In this document: positions 36,001 through 48,300 of the stretch, one piece after another
Position numbering within the stretch: the first letter of the stretch is position 1
Layout of the letters: each line of letters begins with the position of its first letter
Source of the DNA: Balanoglossus misakiensis
Taxonomy: Eukaryota > Hemichordata
NCBI GenBank assembly: GCA_040954595.2
Contig: CM082582.2
Coordinates: forward strand, 9,052,001-9,116,000
DNA: 64,000 nucleotides
Direction: 5' to 3'
Program-made: the position numbers and the translations under genes
The notes under the pieces: model-generated
What the model was told of the DNA's origin: nothing
Databases searched by the model: none
What the model saw: only the letters and a program-made list of their open reading frames with translations

Positions 36001-36579
36001 GAGGTGACCGAATTCTCATCTGTGTACCGAATTGTGGAAGTTGAAACTGAGAATGACACCCAGCAACACCAGCAGGACCCTGTTGGCCATTCCGACAGTC
36101 ACTATGAGGAGAGTGAATTCGGAGGACACGCTGACCCCAGCCGGCAAATGATATTACCGGCGACTCACGACGAACCTTGTAACACCGAGTCTCCACCCAG
36201 ACAGCAGCAAACGGCATTCTTGGAACTCATGGAGCTGACCAGCTCCACCCCGAAAGCCAGGCCTGAGAAGTCAAAGACTCCTCAGTGCGAAGTGAACGTC
36301 GAGGTGGACACTCCGAACGTGCCTCTACACTCCAGCACCCACTCAGGCGATCCATCCACTACAGTGCAGACCGAAACCGACACTCTGTCAATGATACAGG
36401 AATTCCAGGCCGGTGTGCCGCCAATTGTACACACCATGGAACAGCCACCCACTGTCTACCGCAACGAACTAATCCCCCAACATGCCCAGTACTCTCGGAC
36501 TGAGCCCCAAGTTTCAGAAGTTGAGGGATTGCTAAATTTGTCTGCATTTATGCAAGCAGCAAGTCACTCTGCTGAATAA
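33085..36579 (+). CDS. C2H2 zinc-finger protein with five AT-hooks
   Basis: One uninterrupted coding exon of 1164 aa, preceded by a splice acceptor 13 bp before the ATG. The N-terminus (residues 12-37) is a lone CxxC..HxxxxC finger, DIHLCLNCKS..THKRDLC, similar in spacing to the first finger of ZFP64 and BCL11 proteins. An acidic stretch follows, then basic KKRGRRKR. Next come five tandem AT-hooks (core KRRVGRPRK, about 218-338). About thirteen C2H2 fingers lie at 462-882, some with regular TGEKPF-type linkers (HTGQKPF, HTGEKPF), others with atypical spacing. The last 280 residues are Ser/Thr/Gln-rich and probably disordered. A sequence-specific nuclear DNA-binding protein is likely, with the AT-hooks gripping AT-rich minor groove. 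Orthology is unsettled: ZFP64 or ZNF407 are candidates because they neighbour TSHZ paralogues in human. Confidence 0.85.
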   Translation: MDLPDLEKDQDIHLCLNCKSTVVGLLEYITHKRDLCPFRKDPEKVKTERCTASNSDDSQTHQLRKKRQPHTIQLYPPTSLTGNIFESSSDDDNEEDCDDNESDFKEDSGSLNDCTCSDGKVEDASVNCSSENEKMRLDVVPKENDIAEPEKGYLAETVAMDTAVNLDSHVTSENRQSEVTVAGRKKRGRRKRLTRCVQLAGRRKTEPGQAVFGSGEGVKRRVGRPRKATAPPNINDMCAKDMKRRVGRPRKTTAPPKINDVCAKDMKRRVGRPRKTTAPPNINDVCAKDIKRRVGRPRKTTAPLNINDVCAKDIKRRVGRPRKSTAPPNINDVCAKDHKILLPGDRGSKHEQDDHTIGISGKVTPRDESDETEPAVEKNETFAYMGALGLQSSRLNVKGQGQNAGQRLEEEPEKPEPMKLRPRSSVRKSTVEEDFDESSASETDSVESLKGKSVQYARDIQCYECEYSSHKMSVMKRHVREEHPVSNYSKSQMCLNLRELEKCDVCKVHLSFHHISTHLQSMKHRRNALRISGRAPAEVCQKCSKAFYIADDLESHMRAAHTGKVLKCMVCQMEFPSRNELQRHRKKEHTFWYNREDSVGAKEKSKNHFTKILLSGGLCQYKCNECGKVLWSHQGLAGHLSTHSRESPIKCPSCSHTFRRLGDYNTHIKSHLGLSTKQCPHCEYRAVRRSTLLSHIDSKHNSGRKKRFICEVCGVRFYTRNLLKVHLVTHTNHRPFKCTVKNCMHAFRHAAELRYHVMTHTGQKPFLCDHCGYAGKTKHALTKHQRTHTGEKPFKCDFLGCSYASATCSHLKRHKRAHVGAKPYKCPYCDHRTACIENMRKHIIKTKRHEGKNLLVCPFCETFSTNNSKEFRKHVHFEHRPVHPTEIMSVLAGVYKPEGVSRVARTAVVPPNSENALSENCVSEPLNHQVFSNSTVSEPASKEDTGSLTEIVFVPPSMTAQASTAQESEKQCEVTEFSSVYRIVEVETENDTQQHQQDPVGHSDSHYEESEFGGHADPSRQMILPATHDEPCNTESPPRQQQTAFLELMELTSSTPKARPEKSKTPQCEVNVEVDTPNVPLHSSTHSGDPSTTVQTETDTLSMIQEFQAGVPPIVHTMEQPPTVYRNELIPQHAQYSRTEPQVSEVEGLLNLSAFMQAASHSAE
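33739..34098 (+). repeat. Coding tandem repeat: five 72-bp AT-hook units
   Basis: Five 24-codon units start at 33739, 33811, 33883, 33955 and 34027. Each begins KRRVGRPRK, an AT-hook with its GRP core, followed by a spacer like TTAPPNINDVCAKD. The units are nearly identical at DNA level, so expansion is recent or maintained by conversion, while the hook itself shows no amino-acid change. Confidence 0.95.
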
Positions 36580-36784
36580 TAGTAGCTGTGCAAAAATTTA
36601 TGATGACTTTCCATAGAAACAAAAGGGTATATTCTTGAGACCCACAGTAAAACTTTTAGTCTTTAAATCATTGCTTCAATACCAGCGTAAAACTCTTTTC
36701 TGACATGTTGACTTGTTCTGATGATAAATACAGGCACCAGTGCATATATCAATATATTTTCCTTGTGTCTTTTGTTTGTATATA

Positions 36785-36855
36785 TGTGTGTGTGTGTATG
36801 GATGGATGGATGGATGGACAGACAGACAGACAGACAGACGGACGGACAGACAGAC

Positions 36856-36908
<53 letters not shown>
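36785..36908. repeat. Compound microsatellite (TG)n(GGAT)n(CAGA)n(GATA)n
   Basis: Adjacent tetranucleotide runs between the AT-hook zinc-finger gene and teashirt. A simple-sequence locus with no coding role. Confidence 0.9.
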
Positions 36909-36909
<1 letters not shown>

Positions 36910-37530
36910 AAAGCACAGTGAAGGTCATTGATGTCAAAGAGGGTACCAACTCCAACGCGACAAACATAAAATTTATTTATAAAAGCAATTTGTGGACCGT
37001 TCAGACAATTAAATACATGTATATCGCGTTTGGTGTTGCGGGTTCAGTCTATTCGTTGTGTCACGATTTCTCTCTTCAAAGACTGCCGACTGGATGACAT
37101 TAAAGTGATTTACGAGAGTTGCGCGGACACGCCTAGCAACCGAACGAATGTTTATTGCATTGCTGTTTTGTTCTGGCTTTACAGCCCGTCACCGTCACGG
37201 TGAAAACTTTAAAAGTTTGAAAAGTTTAGCAATGGCGATTTTGGCCAGTTTATCGGTATAAAGTGGGCACGGGGTCCGGGGGAGTGTCCGCGTTGACTTA
37301 AAAACTTGCCGACGTGCGGCATGCGACTCCTTTGTCATCTTTACTGTGTTGTTACGCATTTTTATTGTTATCCTGGCCTTGAAAATGAAAAACCCGCCTT
37401 CTTTTTTTTTATTCATGTGGCCGTTTTATGAGCGAGAGTTTAGGCCTAAGATTTTAGTCCAGATCTGCAAGTCTCGTGTTGTTGGTGGCAGCAAATTCTG
37501 TGTAAATTGGGACAATTAGTTGACGGAGAT

Positions 37531-37538
37531 TATAAAAG
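37531..37538 (+). promoter_or_regulatory. TATA box candidate for teashirt
   Basis: TATAAAAG, followed by G, 290 bp upstream of the teashirt ATG at 37821. Initiation would fall near 37560. The leader would contain upstream ATGs. The match is good, but use of this promoter is not shown. Confidence 0.45.
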
Positions 37539-37820
37539 GTCTGTAGTCGACATTTGTTTTGTCAGAACAAAAAAGTTCACACTGCAAACGTAAAACTTTC
37601 TCTGTCATAAAGGTTGTTCGCGAACACCTTGATTCCACGCCCTCAGCGACAAAGGAAGTGTTTTGTTACTTCCTGTCCCATGATTCGTGTGACCGCCATG
37701 GCATAATGGTTGTGCCGAAGACCAGACGGTCAACTATAAGCATTTTGGAGCGGTTAATGTGATGAATAGAAGAGGGATATCGTGATTTCATCTCCTATAC
37801 CTATGGGCTAATGAGTGACA

Positions 37821-40800
37821 ATGCCTAGACGGAAGCAACAAGCCCCGAAACGACTAAAAAGTAAGTAGTCTTTGCCGAAGCATGACTCGACTCGGGTCAG
37901 TCAACACAACACATCTTTCGTTGTGTTCACTGGTTCTGTCGATGAACTTGTTCCCCCGTAAAGACCATACGGTGGATTCAGGTGTGTACCGTCCGTATCA
38001 GTTGGGAAATATCCCAATGTGTGAAACACATGGTCATCATCTCGAGAGGTCTGGTGTTGAAACATACATTTTATGTCCTTTCTTGTTTTAAGTACATTTC
38101 TGTTTTTGTCGTGTGCGTGGGAAAACCCGACGTCTCTCAGTACAGTCTTCGGCCGGGGATAATCTGATAGCTGGTGTTAGATAATAACAATTCGATGTGC
38201 TTTAATTTCATTGTAAACGTATGAAAAATATAAAACACCATTGTTTTCAACATTCTCCAAAACAGGCACATAAAAAACGCCTCGTTTTATTTGTTACGAT
38301 AGCCTTCGATCGACCGCGGCATCTTTTGAAGTAATAGACGCGGAAGTGCATGTAAACAGTGCGTTATGGTTGGGGGCGTCGTTGTCAACTTGATCATGAA
38401 CTTCCCATGTGGGGAGAGACCTCAAATAGGCTGGGAAAAAGTGGGGTAAAATTCTCCTTTGTCTGACGCAGTTGAAACGGGGTGGAATTTTCCAGGGGCC
38501 GTCAGTCAGACATCTGTCTGTAAAACAAATGACGTCGTTTGCGAGCTGTCACATCATGTTCCTGATAGATTGATGTACTGAAGTACGTTTGATTGATGTG
38601 CGTTGACTAAGCACGCATTTATGGATGCAAAGCCCGCCACTTTGACAAATGGTGTGCTCGTTAAATGTGACAGTTTCATGCGCTCACCTATCATTTGAAC
38701 AGCCGCATTCAGGAGTTTTTTCAAATAGCAACCCACATTTCACTCTCCCCGATTTTCTTTTCTTCTTAAATAATAAAACACTGCTCTGCGAGATTTTACG
38801 TGATGTGTCAAGTCGATCTGTATGCTCTGGGGGTGATGGTGCGGTGCATTCGTCATTCATCCAGCATTATTTGATTGTCGACTATTTATGATGACCCCTC
38901 TGCCCCCAATATAGACAGGGAATCTATATCTCCGAAGTTTACCTCATTTGGGCATATTAGATTTGAAACACAGTTTGGGGGGCTGTGACCCCCAACGTTG
39001 GGTCCCTCACTCCCTCATTAACTTGGTCTAAATGAAAGATATGTTGGCCTGTGTTCAATTACTAGTTGTCTGCCAGCATCTCTTAGTGTTACTTATAAAG
39101 TTGAGTGATTTATCATTACAATTCAGTGTCCCTTGACATAGCTGGGGAGAGGATAATAAATGGTTGCTTCAGACTCAATAGGAAAATATGGCCTTTCACT
39201 TAGAGTTGAGTTGAAAAGATTATGGGACTTGTATTAACATAGGAGTGTTTACTAATGTTTTCTGTCTGTGATTCAAGAGCATGAGCCATATGGATCTGTC
39301 CTAGAAGGGCATTCCGGGTCACTGTACCCATCTGCTGGGATTTTGACGGCAGCCAGCATCTTAAAAGTACGTTTCAAGGTTTCTTGGAACAGACGTATTG
39401 TTTTTTCTCTCTGGGAAGCTCCACCCACCGTATTATCAGACTGGGTTGCCAGTAATCAGGGTTGCTGTACTTCAAATGAATATAATCGTTTGAAGTACAT
39501 GCCTGCCAGCACCCAATCCCTGTCCTTGTACGCACCGCCCAGTCGAGGATTTATTAAATCCGGGAGAATGCTATGGAGTGACAGGCCTGTTTGAAAAAAA
39601 GCGTTCCTTTTATGGCATGAAACCAGTTATCAGAGTTTGTGTGTGTTGTGTGTGTGATTCCTATCAGTATAGTAAATGTGTGCATTTCAAGAGAGGATGA
39701 TGGATCAGTTGGTAATTAGGAAAATGACATGCTAGCCACAGCTTGGAAAGTTTAATAACCGAAAACCATCTGTCTTTACCATGTTTTTTTTTTTTTTCTT
39801 TTAATAATGTCTGTCTGTCCCTCCCCGGTATTGCCTGGAGCAATTTACTATACCACCAGACACTCTATGCCAATCACTCTCTCAGTCGCATGGCTTGTCA
39901 GTCATTTGGTCTCGTTCCCAGTCAAAATGCCCACTGCGTGAATCGAGTTCATGAAAACTAGACATCTGTGTGTGTGCTGCTTTTCCAAGCCGTCTGACAA
40001 GTCGCTGACAATTTTACAATATGAATAGGTCCGCGCTGTCAATCAAATTAAGTCCTGTCAATCACACATGCTTGTGGTCGTGATGAAAGCCGCTCTGCAT
40101 CACAGAAAAAAAAGCTGTTCACTGTTTTGAATATTTACTTAATTTCATCATTATTTAACGAGTCCAACGCTTTATAAATTTACCTGTCAAGTTGAGATAC
40201 ATCTAGCTTGGTTAGCAACAAGAGGTACGGTTTATACTGTCATTCAAGGCATTTGTGATTAGAAAGTAACTAGTTGTCTTTGCCTCCACAGGCTAAGAAT
40301 GGGTGAATTATGGGTCAAGCACTCAATTTAGCCCAATGATCTTATGACTGTAATAATGCAAAGCATTTACGAATCAATAGAAATGCACATAGCAATATCT
40401 AGAAAGGCCAAAATATTAACCTTCAGATAGTTTACAATTAATTTATAAAATGTGCTTAATATAATTGTTTAATATTTTTGAATGTTTGCAGTGCTCTGTC
40501 TAGTATTTCGGAGTATTTACAATGCTCATTGTAAATAGGACACACCCACAGAATTTTTAAAGTTATTTTTACAAATTTATAATAGGAATATGAAATTGAA
40601 AATTGATGGCTGTGAGTGATCGTCGTGGCAATACAGTATAAAAGAGGCAGGTACAAGTGACTGATTTTGTTACACGCGAGGTTATTGAGGGCCGCTTCTT
40701 TGTAGAAGTGTCAGCCAGGAAAATATTGCTGATCAGCGTGGCGGTCTGTGTCTCTAAAACCACTTATATGTCAGTTTGTAGGAACGTATTGTTATTCAGC

Positions 40801-42240
40801 TCAGTCGAGTGATGTTTGATTTTCACATCAGGCAGAAAAAAAAACTAAAGATCTTTTCAAACAGACAAATGACTCTGGCCCTATCGGATGAAATGTTGCC
40901 TTTTTTTTGTCTCTGCTTCTTAGGGGCTCCATTGAAATTGTCTGCCAGCGCGGCACAATGCGCCATTTGTTAGTCAATCAATCAAACGGCTATCTGTCAA
41001 TCATCAGGTGTCTGTTTCATATGCAAATGAGCCTACTGCCATAGCAGGGGCCGCGCTTAGCCGTGCATGCAGAAATTACTCGCTTAAGCCTATTGATTCC
41101 TGAATGCAAAACTTTTGGGCTAATCATGCGGCACGAAATTTTTTTTAGCATCTCTGATCTGCATGTTATATCAATTAATTTTCACCCGATTCCCTTTTTT
41201 TGATTTTGTAACATTTCTGTTATGAAAGTCAAGCTATTCACTTCAATGTGTTTTTCTCCCTGTCCTGTTGATTAAAGTTAGCCAGAGCAGCCAGGCATGA
41301 AATTGGTAGTTGTTCCGTTAGACGTAAATTGCATATTATTTGCATATCCCCGGACAATCGTTGATTAATGAGAATCTGGGCGGTATAATAACTAAGGATA
41401 TGTGAATAACAATTTTTGTGGCAAGTGCTTTTTTTATTGTTTCTCTGTGTGATGCTTGACATATAAAGAATATAATAATGGAGCTTTAAAACTAATAACT
41501 GAATTAAAACTGTTATTGTGTTAGTATACCAGTAGCATACATGTAATACACACGCTACACTCTGCTCTTCACACACACATATTACGCATATGCTACAGGG
41601 CAGCTCATTTGAAAGCGGCTGGTCAGCTGAAAATGGCTCCCCTGAAACTTGCATGGTGAGAAGAACATGTTAGAACAGTGATTAAATTGTGCAAAAACAT
41701 GAAGCACCCACTTTTTGGCAAATCCCACAGGAGTGGAAATTTATTATCATGAATTTCAATCTGCGCGAAGGACGTGAGTACAGAGCAATCGCACGCCATG
41801 CAAGCAGAGCTGGGGAGGTCCTGCCAAACGTTCAGTGATTACAAATGCGGTTCTTGATTTTAGATACATGTTTGTGTAGAAAGCGTAGATAAAATGAAGA
41901 AATGTTATGATAGAAATGCAATCAGAAGAAAAAATGTCGTACCCTGTACTTGTTCGTTTGTTTACAAGTGACCAGTTCTTATCAAGAACACCGACACTTA
42001 TCCAATACAGCAATATTACATGTATACACTTTTGATACACCGTGACCCTTTGATAGCAGTGTTTTATTTATACATGCCTCAATGTTCGTGTAAAATCCTT
42101 GTATTGTCACAACTTGATTTGAACAGGAGTAGATGGGGCAGTGGCTTGTGTGCCGATTTCTTTCCACCCCAATACCAGGAGGGTTGAGGATTACTTGTGC
42201 TTGTGCTCATGTTTTGTATTCAGATTTGTATCATCATCAA

Positions 42241-42333
<93 letters not shown>

Positions 42334-45300
42334 ACCCATTTCGACTGGGTTCCCAACTTGCTTAGCTGAGGATGGCCCACTTCACACATCGTTGGCACAC
42401 TTAATTAGTATAGTAATATAAGCAACACCTGGCTACAGAAACAATGGAACAGGCTGGACAGACAGCAGTTGCAATGAACCAATACCTGGCCAACCCATTG
42501 CTAGTATCCACAATCTTCCAGATCAGTAGTCCGCACCATTAGTAGACCTAGCATTCAGCATGATAACGTCATCTGCAGTTCTTAGCAGCAGCCGGCCGCA
42601 CCAAGTGCACTCTATATAAGCATTAGTATCATGATGTATCATCCAATGACCATGGCAGTCTGGCAGTTGGTTTTAATTCATGTCTAGGCATTGATCGTAT
42701 GTGGTCTGAGATCAGTGATAATACACACATACTGCAGTGGATTTGCAACCATATTATCCAGGAAGAGATAAATTGTATAAATATAGTCAAGTTGTTTTAC
42801 ATCTTACAGTTTTCCAATAAAGAGTGATGAACATTTGAGCATTTCGATCTTTTCAGCAATGAAGAATTAGCACTAATACATTTCATTTTATTTTACCAAA
42901 TTTTCTCCAAGATTCTGTGAAGACCCGTGTGTACCCATTTCCTTGAAAGAGTCGTGGAATTATCAATAAATGAGTCAGACAGGTCACCTATCAGACTCTT
43001 CCAGTGTCTGTCACTCACAGGACAATGATGATATCAAATATTGATAGAAATAATGAATTTTGCATATGTTCCTTGCTGCGGCCCAAATCTCCATCAGCTG
43101 TGACTTTAGGCTATTTCTTCTTCTTGGTACTTATTTTTGAGTCCCTGTTTGGGACAAATGGAATAAAGTCTTAGCTTTTATTCCGTTTTTCTATAATTAT
43201 AATGTAATACGCATTACTATGTCAGAATTCTGAAAGTGTTGACTGTGGCTACAACTTCTCTCCCATAATCGACTCTCTTTATTCTGGGCCTTAGACCTAC
43301 ATACAAGATTTTTCGAATAATTTTGAACGAAATACAATTCGAACCGATCACTTTATATTAATTGGAACAAAGATTAATTTTTAAAAGGTATCATATACAA
43401 GTAGGTTAACCTGAATGTAGTTATTACATATCATAGTTGCCCTGGCTGCCATTGAATTATGCACGTACCCTTTAGAGAATAACATGTGTATTGTCCCCAG
43501 ATACATGACAAGGCCAATCTTGACTGACGCTTTAAAGAAAGTGTCACTTGAGGTCACGGTGACCTGCAAGTGACAAGGGGTATGGAAGTACTGGTAGTAG
43601 TACACATTCCCTGTGTGGTGTTGATTGGTAACAGCTGTTACAGGGCGTTACAATTGTACACGTGGTGACTTGCTTGTGAAGGTGCTGCAGTCACAAATTT
43701 GATGGAGGTTGAGTGGCCGAGTTTCTGCTTGTTACACCGCATGACTGCCATTCAAATTTTCGGGTTTGTATCAAATTTTACGAGGCTCCAGTTGTTTAAT
43801 AGGAAAACAGCATATTGCAGCCAGTTCTATTACTACCGTTGTCATTTTAGCGACCCGAAACACTGATAAGAACTCCAATATAATTAGCCAGAGTAAACTG
43901 AGATTTTTATGCTGAAGTCAGCATCTGGTTACGTTCGTTTTGATCATTAGAACTGATTAGAGCAGTTCTGTATCAACACACTCTGGGGGGTGTCCTGCTT
44001 CGAACATGTCTAAAACACATGTGTACACATTTGTAAAGAGATTTTACACAGTGTCAGTTTTGAAGCAGGATGCCCCCTGTGGTACATGTTGATACAGAGC
44101 TATGTAATCAGTTAAAATGATCATTGCAAATGTAACCATATGCCGACTTCAGCATAAAAATCTCAGTTTACTCTGGCTAATTATATTAGAGTTCTTATCA
44201 GTGTTTCGGGGTGCTTAAATGACAACGGTAGTATATCGACAAAAATCTGCTTGGTAGCGGGGAAGTGCCTTTGTCAAGCATCCACTCTGACAGACAAAAA
44301 AAACACCCTAGAAAAATCAGCTCTGTGTAATTGAGTGACCACTGAAAGGGCAGGGCGTCTCCAATGGTTGGGTAATCAGACTGGTGTGGCCGTCAATCAT
44401 TTACCCAGACGCTTAGTAACCCCTTCACATCTACACACACACACAGATTAATACTCCGGCACACTCTGGATTATTTCTGCCGTTGATGAATGGGAAGAAC
44501 TGTTGGTCAAGTATCCAATCGTTGGAATAATTAGTCGGCTGCGCGAGGACGGGGCACGTGATCTGTCAATCAGTGTCTACATGCCATGTGTGTACACAGA
44601 TGCTTAAAAAAAGGAGGGAATATTTTTAGATAAGAAGATTCATCTTGATTCGTTTCTTGTTTCTTAATTTCCTATCGATGACAAAAAAATTGGGGTGTAT
44701 TGACAGGCTTCATGTGAAAAATAGATAACTTTGTGATTTACCATATCTTCCTGAATTTGACAGTTACAGAAATATTCGATTTTGAGTGAATAACGCGGTA
44801 ACTGACGGCTTATCTCAAAGTGAACTACATTATAACAGGTGTGTTTTTTCAAAAGATTATTCAATGATTGGCGGTTGAGAAATAACCAAATACTCTTTGT
44901 CTACACAGACACCAAACACATTCAGCAATATTCAGATTCAGGTATTGCTTTATTTCTGAAGACAGAATGAATTTTCATTCATTCTTTTGACGGAAACCCC
45001 GATAAAGGTTCACCCTACAGGCATACTTGTACCTTCAAATCATAAATTTAATTTGTTATCACCGAGTTGCAATTTACCAGGGTGTATTACGTGAAAAGTG
45101 ACAACATCTCGTGTTCAGTGGCTTTCTGGAAGGTGCTGAAAGGTGAAAAGTCAAGCACACATGCCCACCAAGGGATCCATGTACTACAGCTTGTTTGCCA
45201 GTCTCTCATGAGCTGTTATTGACAAGAGTCACGTCAAGATGTCAAATCACTTTTTACAAGAGGCCCCTTTACAGAAAAGATAGAGCTAAATCAATGAATA

Positions 45301-48300
45301 GTAATCATCATTGAATAACCTGTTAATTTTATTTAAAAATCGGTAAAGCTGGGGAAGATTTTTCTCCCCCACAGAACTGCCAATTCTGCTTTTTTCTGAT
45401 TTTAGTTCTTCTCTTTCAGCTCCTTTCAAAATAAGTGCTTGAAATGAGTCCTTTGTTGCTTTTTTATGCAATCAAGTGAATCAATCAGCAGGAAACAGCA
45501 TTGTGCAATAACTTGCAATAACAAACTTCTGTAAAATCGAAATATTGTGGAGGGACGTTTCACTTGTCAGTCCAAAAAATCACATGCTACCTCTGTTCCT
45601 CTGCCACACAAATTTGAGGAATAATATTTGTCTTCCTGTTGTAATACAGCTTTTTTTCATGGATGGTAGTACAAAAGCCTGACAATGTCATTGAGAATAA
45701 TTCAAACAATCTGGTGGAGCAGTAAAATACATTGCAGCAGTAAATTTTCACAGTGGTACATGTAAGTAGTTTTGTGATGTGTAGTCATGATATAAATTCC
45801 TCGTGTAAAAAAGGCTTTGTTGGTTCGCCAAGCAGTGAAGATGGACAGACAGGATATGTGTGATGCATTTTAATTCACCATCATTGTGTTGTGTCGCAAA
45901 CTGTCTCAGGTCTCTGTGTTCAATTTTGCCACTGTGAAAAAGAGACCTACATGTACACAGCATTGGTTTGTGTCAACACATATTCATATGAAACGTGGTT
46001 TCTACCAAACTAAAAATACCAATTTTATTCTTCCCAGGCGTTGCCTGCATTTGTTCCCTTAAATCACGAAATTCAGGGGCCGGAAAGTTGGGCGGTTACG
46101 AAAAAAACATTTATGACAGATGAGTAGTCATATCATGTTTTACGCACACATCGTAAATCATTTCTTTTATGCAGTCGCAGTTGTCTGGGTTATCGGCGAG
46201 CCCATCAAATATATTTCGGAGGAGTTTTCAGGATGAAAAGGAGTGTTTGAATGTTTCTCTCGGCAACATCCTGGATATCAATAAAGTGCAAGGATTAAAG
46301 GGACCGTGTGATTATTGCTTGACGTGATTTTTGTTTGTTTTTAGTGTGGTGCCATATGCTCTGCGTAAGGTTCAGTTGGTGTGAAAGGGGAATTATGGGA
46401 AGTGTGTGACATAATTGAAACAGCTAATACAATCTATCTTTCTGGCTGGGATTAGAATTCCTTATATTGCCATGTTCTTGTCTACAAACGGTGCACTCCA
46501 AGTTCAAAATACTTGATTGATCCGTGGTCTGTACAATGAATGACAGACAGCTGGGTTTTTTAATGAATCACTAGATCCAACCGGAGAAGGAGGCTTCTTT
46601 CTCTGGACTGCCTGCTCTTTTGTCACATCACACAGGAGACAAATAATTGGGATATCTGCATTCTTTTGATTAATTATCACTTCCATGTACAGCGTGCAAT
46701 AATTCACATGAATTGCGCGATAGTGGAGGCGCTTGTATTGATTTATTTGTATCGAGTGACAAATGATGTATGAGAGAGTAACAAAAAGTAATACATTTTT
46801 TTTCTTCTCTTTGCTGTCAGCTGGCAACGATGCTGAACAGGACGACGAACTTGACGATGAGAAGCTGGAGGATGAGGACTTTGACGTTTCCATGGGAACT
46901 GGGGAGGATGTCTCCGAGGGAACGAGGGAGGACGACGACGCGGGGTATTACGACTACGAGAGGAAGAGGTGTGTGAGAAGCTCTGATAAGGATGCGGAGG
47001 AGACCAGGAGAGGAAACAAAGAGGAGGCTTGTGAGGCTCTGAGTGAATACAGTGAAAATGACGAGAGCCCTCTGAACTTGAGTAATACATCAACGCTGGG
47101 ATCAATGAACACACCGACACATATGTTGCACTATCTGCCCAATTTGCCTCCGACGTCATCATTCAAGCAGGATGATGATGCTGTGGCGCAGGCTGCAGCG
47201 GTGGCAGCATCCGCGGCTGCGTCCATCGCCATGAAGGCGGAAGAGGAAGGCTGCAGCCTGTCGGCCGCTCACGCCACCTGGGTGAAGTCGGTGCAGGAGA
47301 TGATGTCGTCGGAGGGCACGGGACCCGACCACGTGTTCGGCTGCCTGGAGTGCAACCGCCGGTTTGTGAGCAACGACGCGCTGATGACCCACCTGCAGGA
47401 GACGGGTCACATCACCGGGCGACCGCTCGACCCGCTGGTGAACGACGTCAGCACGTGCAAAGGCTACGACCTGTGCATCGGTCCGAACGGGCAGCTCTTC
47501 AGCAAGTGCTTCTTGCGGCGCCACCAGAAGCGGGCCACCGAGTCCGACGTCAACGTATGCAACCTGCGCTGCCGGCAGTGCTCCAAGTCGTTTCCGAACC
47601 TGCTGAACTTGACGCTGCACATGAAGCAGTCGGGCCACTTCAACCCGAACCGGGCCAACCGCAAGAAGAAGCACAAAACGCACCACCTGGACTACGAGGA
47701 GGAGATCCAGGTGGACAAGGTCATGAAGTGCATGGTGTGCCACAAGTCGTTCGACAACCTCCAGGACCTGACCATGCACATGATGGAGACGCAGCACTTC
47801 AGCCGGGTGCCGGGATACAAGACGGAGACGTTCTTCCGGCAGCACCAGGAGCAGCTCCAGCAGCAGGAGACGCAGGACGAGGACTCCCGGGAAGCCCTGA
47901 TCGCGGATCAGCGGGAAGAGGCCTGGCGGACCATGCAGGAGAGCCGTGGCCGCATCGTCGTCTCGGACCCGCCCGTGATCGCGGCCGCCAAAGCGCAGCA
48001 GCAGCAAGCGGCGACTGCGACTGGATCGGCGGCCGGCCAGAACAAAAGCGCTGCCGCCTCCACCTCCAGCCAGAGTAGGGCCGGCCAGCACAGCACAATG
48101 CAAGAACTCCCACCCTCGATGCCCAATAGCACCAAACTGCAAACGGTGCAGGCGCGACTCCAGAGCAAGATGAGCAACTCCCGCGTTCTCAAGTGCTTGG
48201 CGTGCGATCATTCCTTCGACAACATCCACTCGCTGACAAAGCACATGACACAGACTGGACACTACCAGAAGGCGGCTGAGGACACCCATCTATTCTCCTC

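Noticed and set aside
42133-42421. Poly-His, poly-Ser and poly-Ile frames
   Set aside because: They are the three frames of an (ATC)n microsatellite within the teashirt intron.
47159-48289. 376-codon minus-strand frame opposite the teashirt fingers
   Set aside because: Shadow of the GC-rich teashirt exon; Arg/Leu/Val-rich with no domain.
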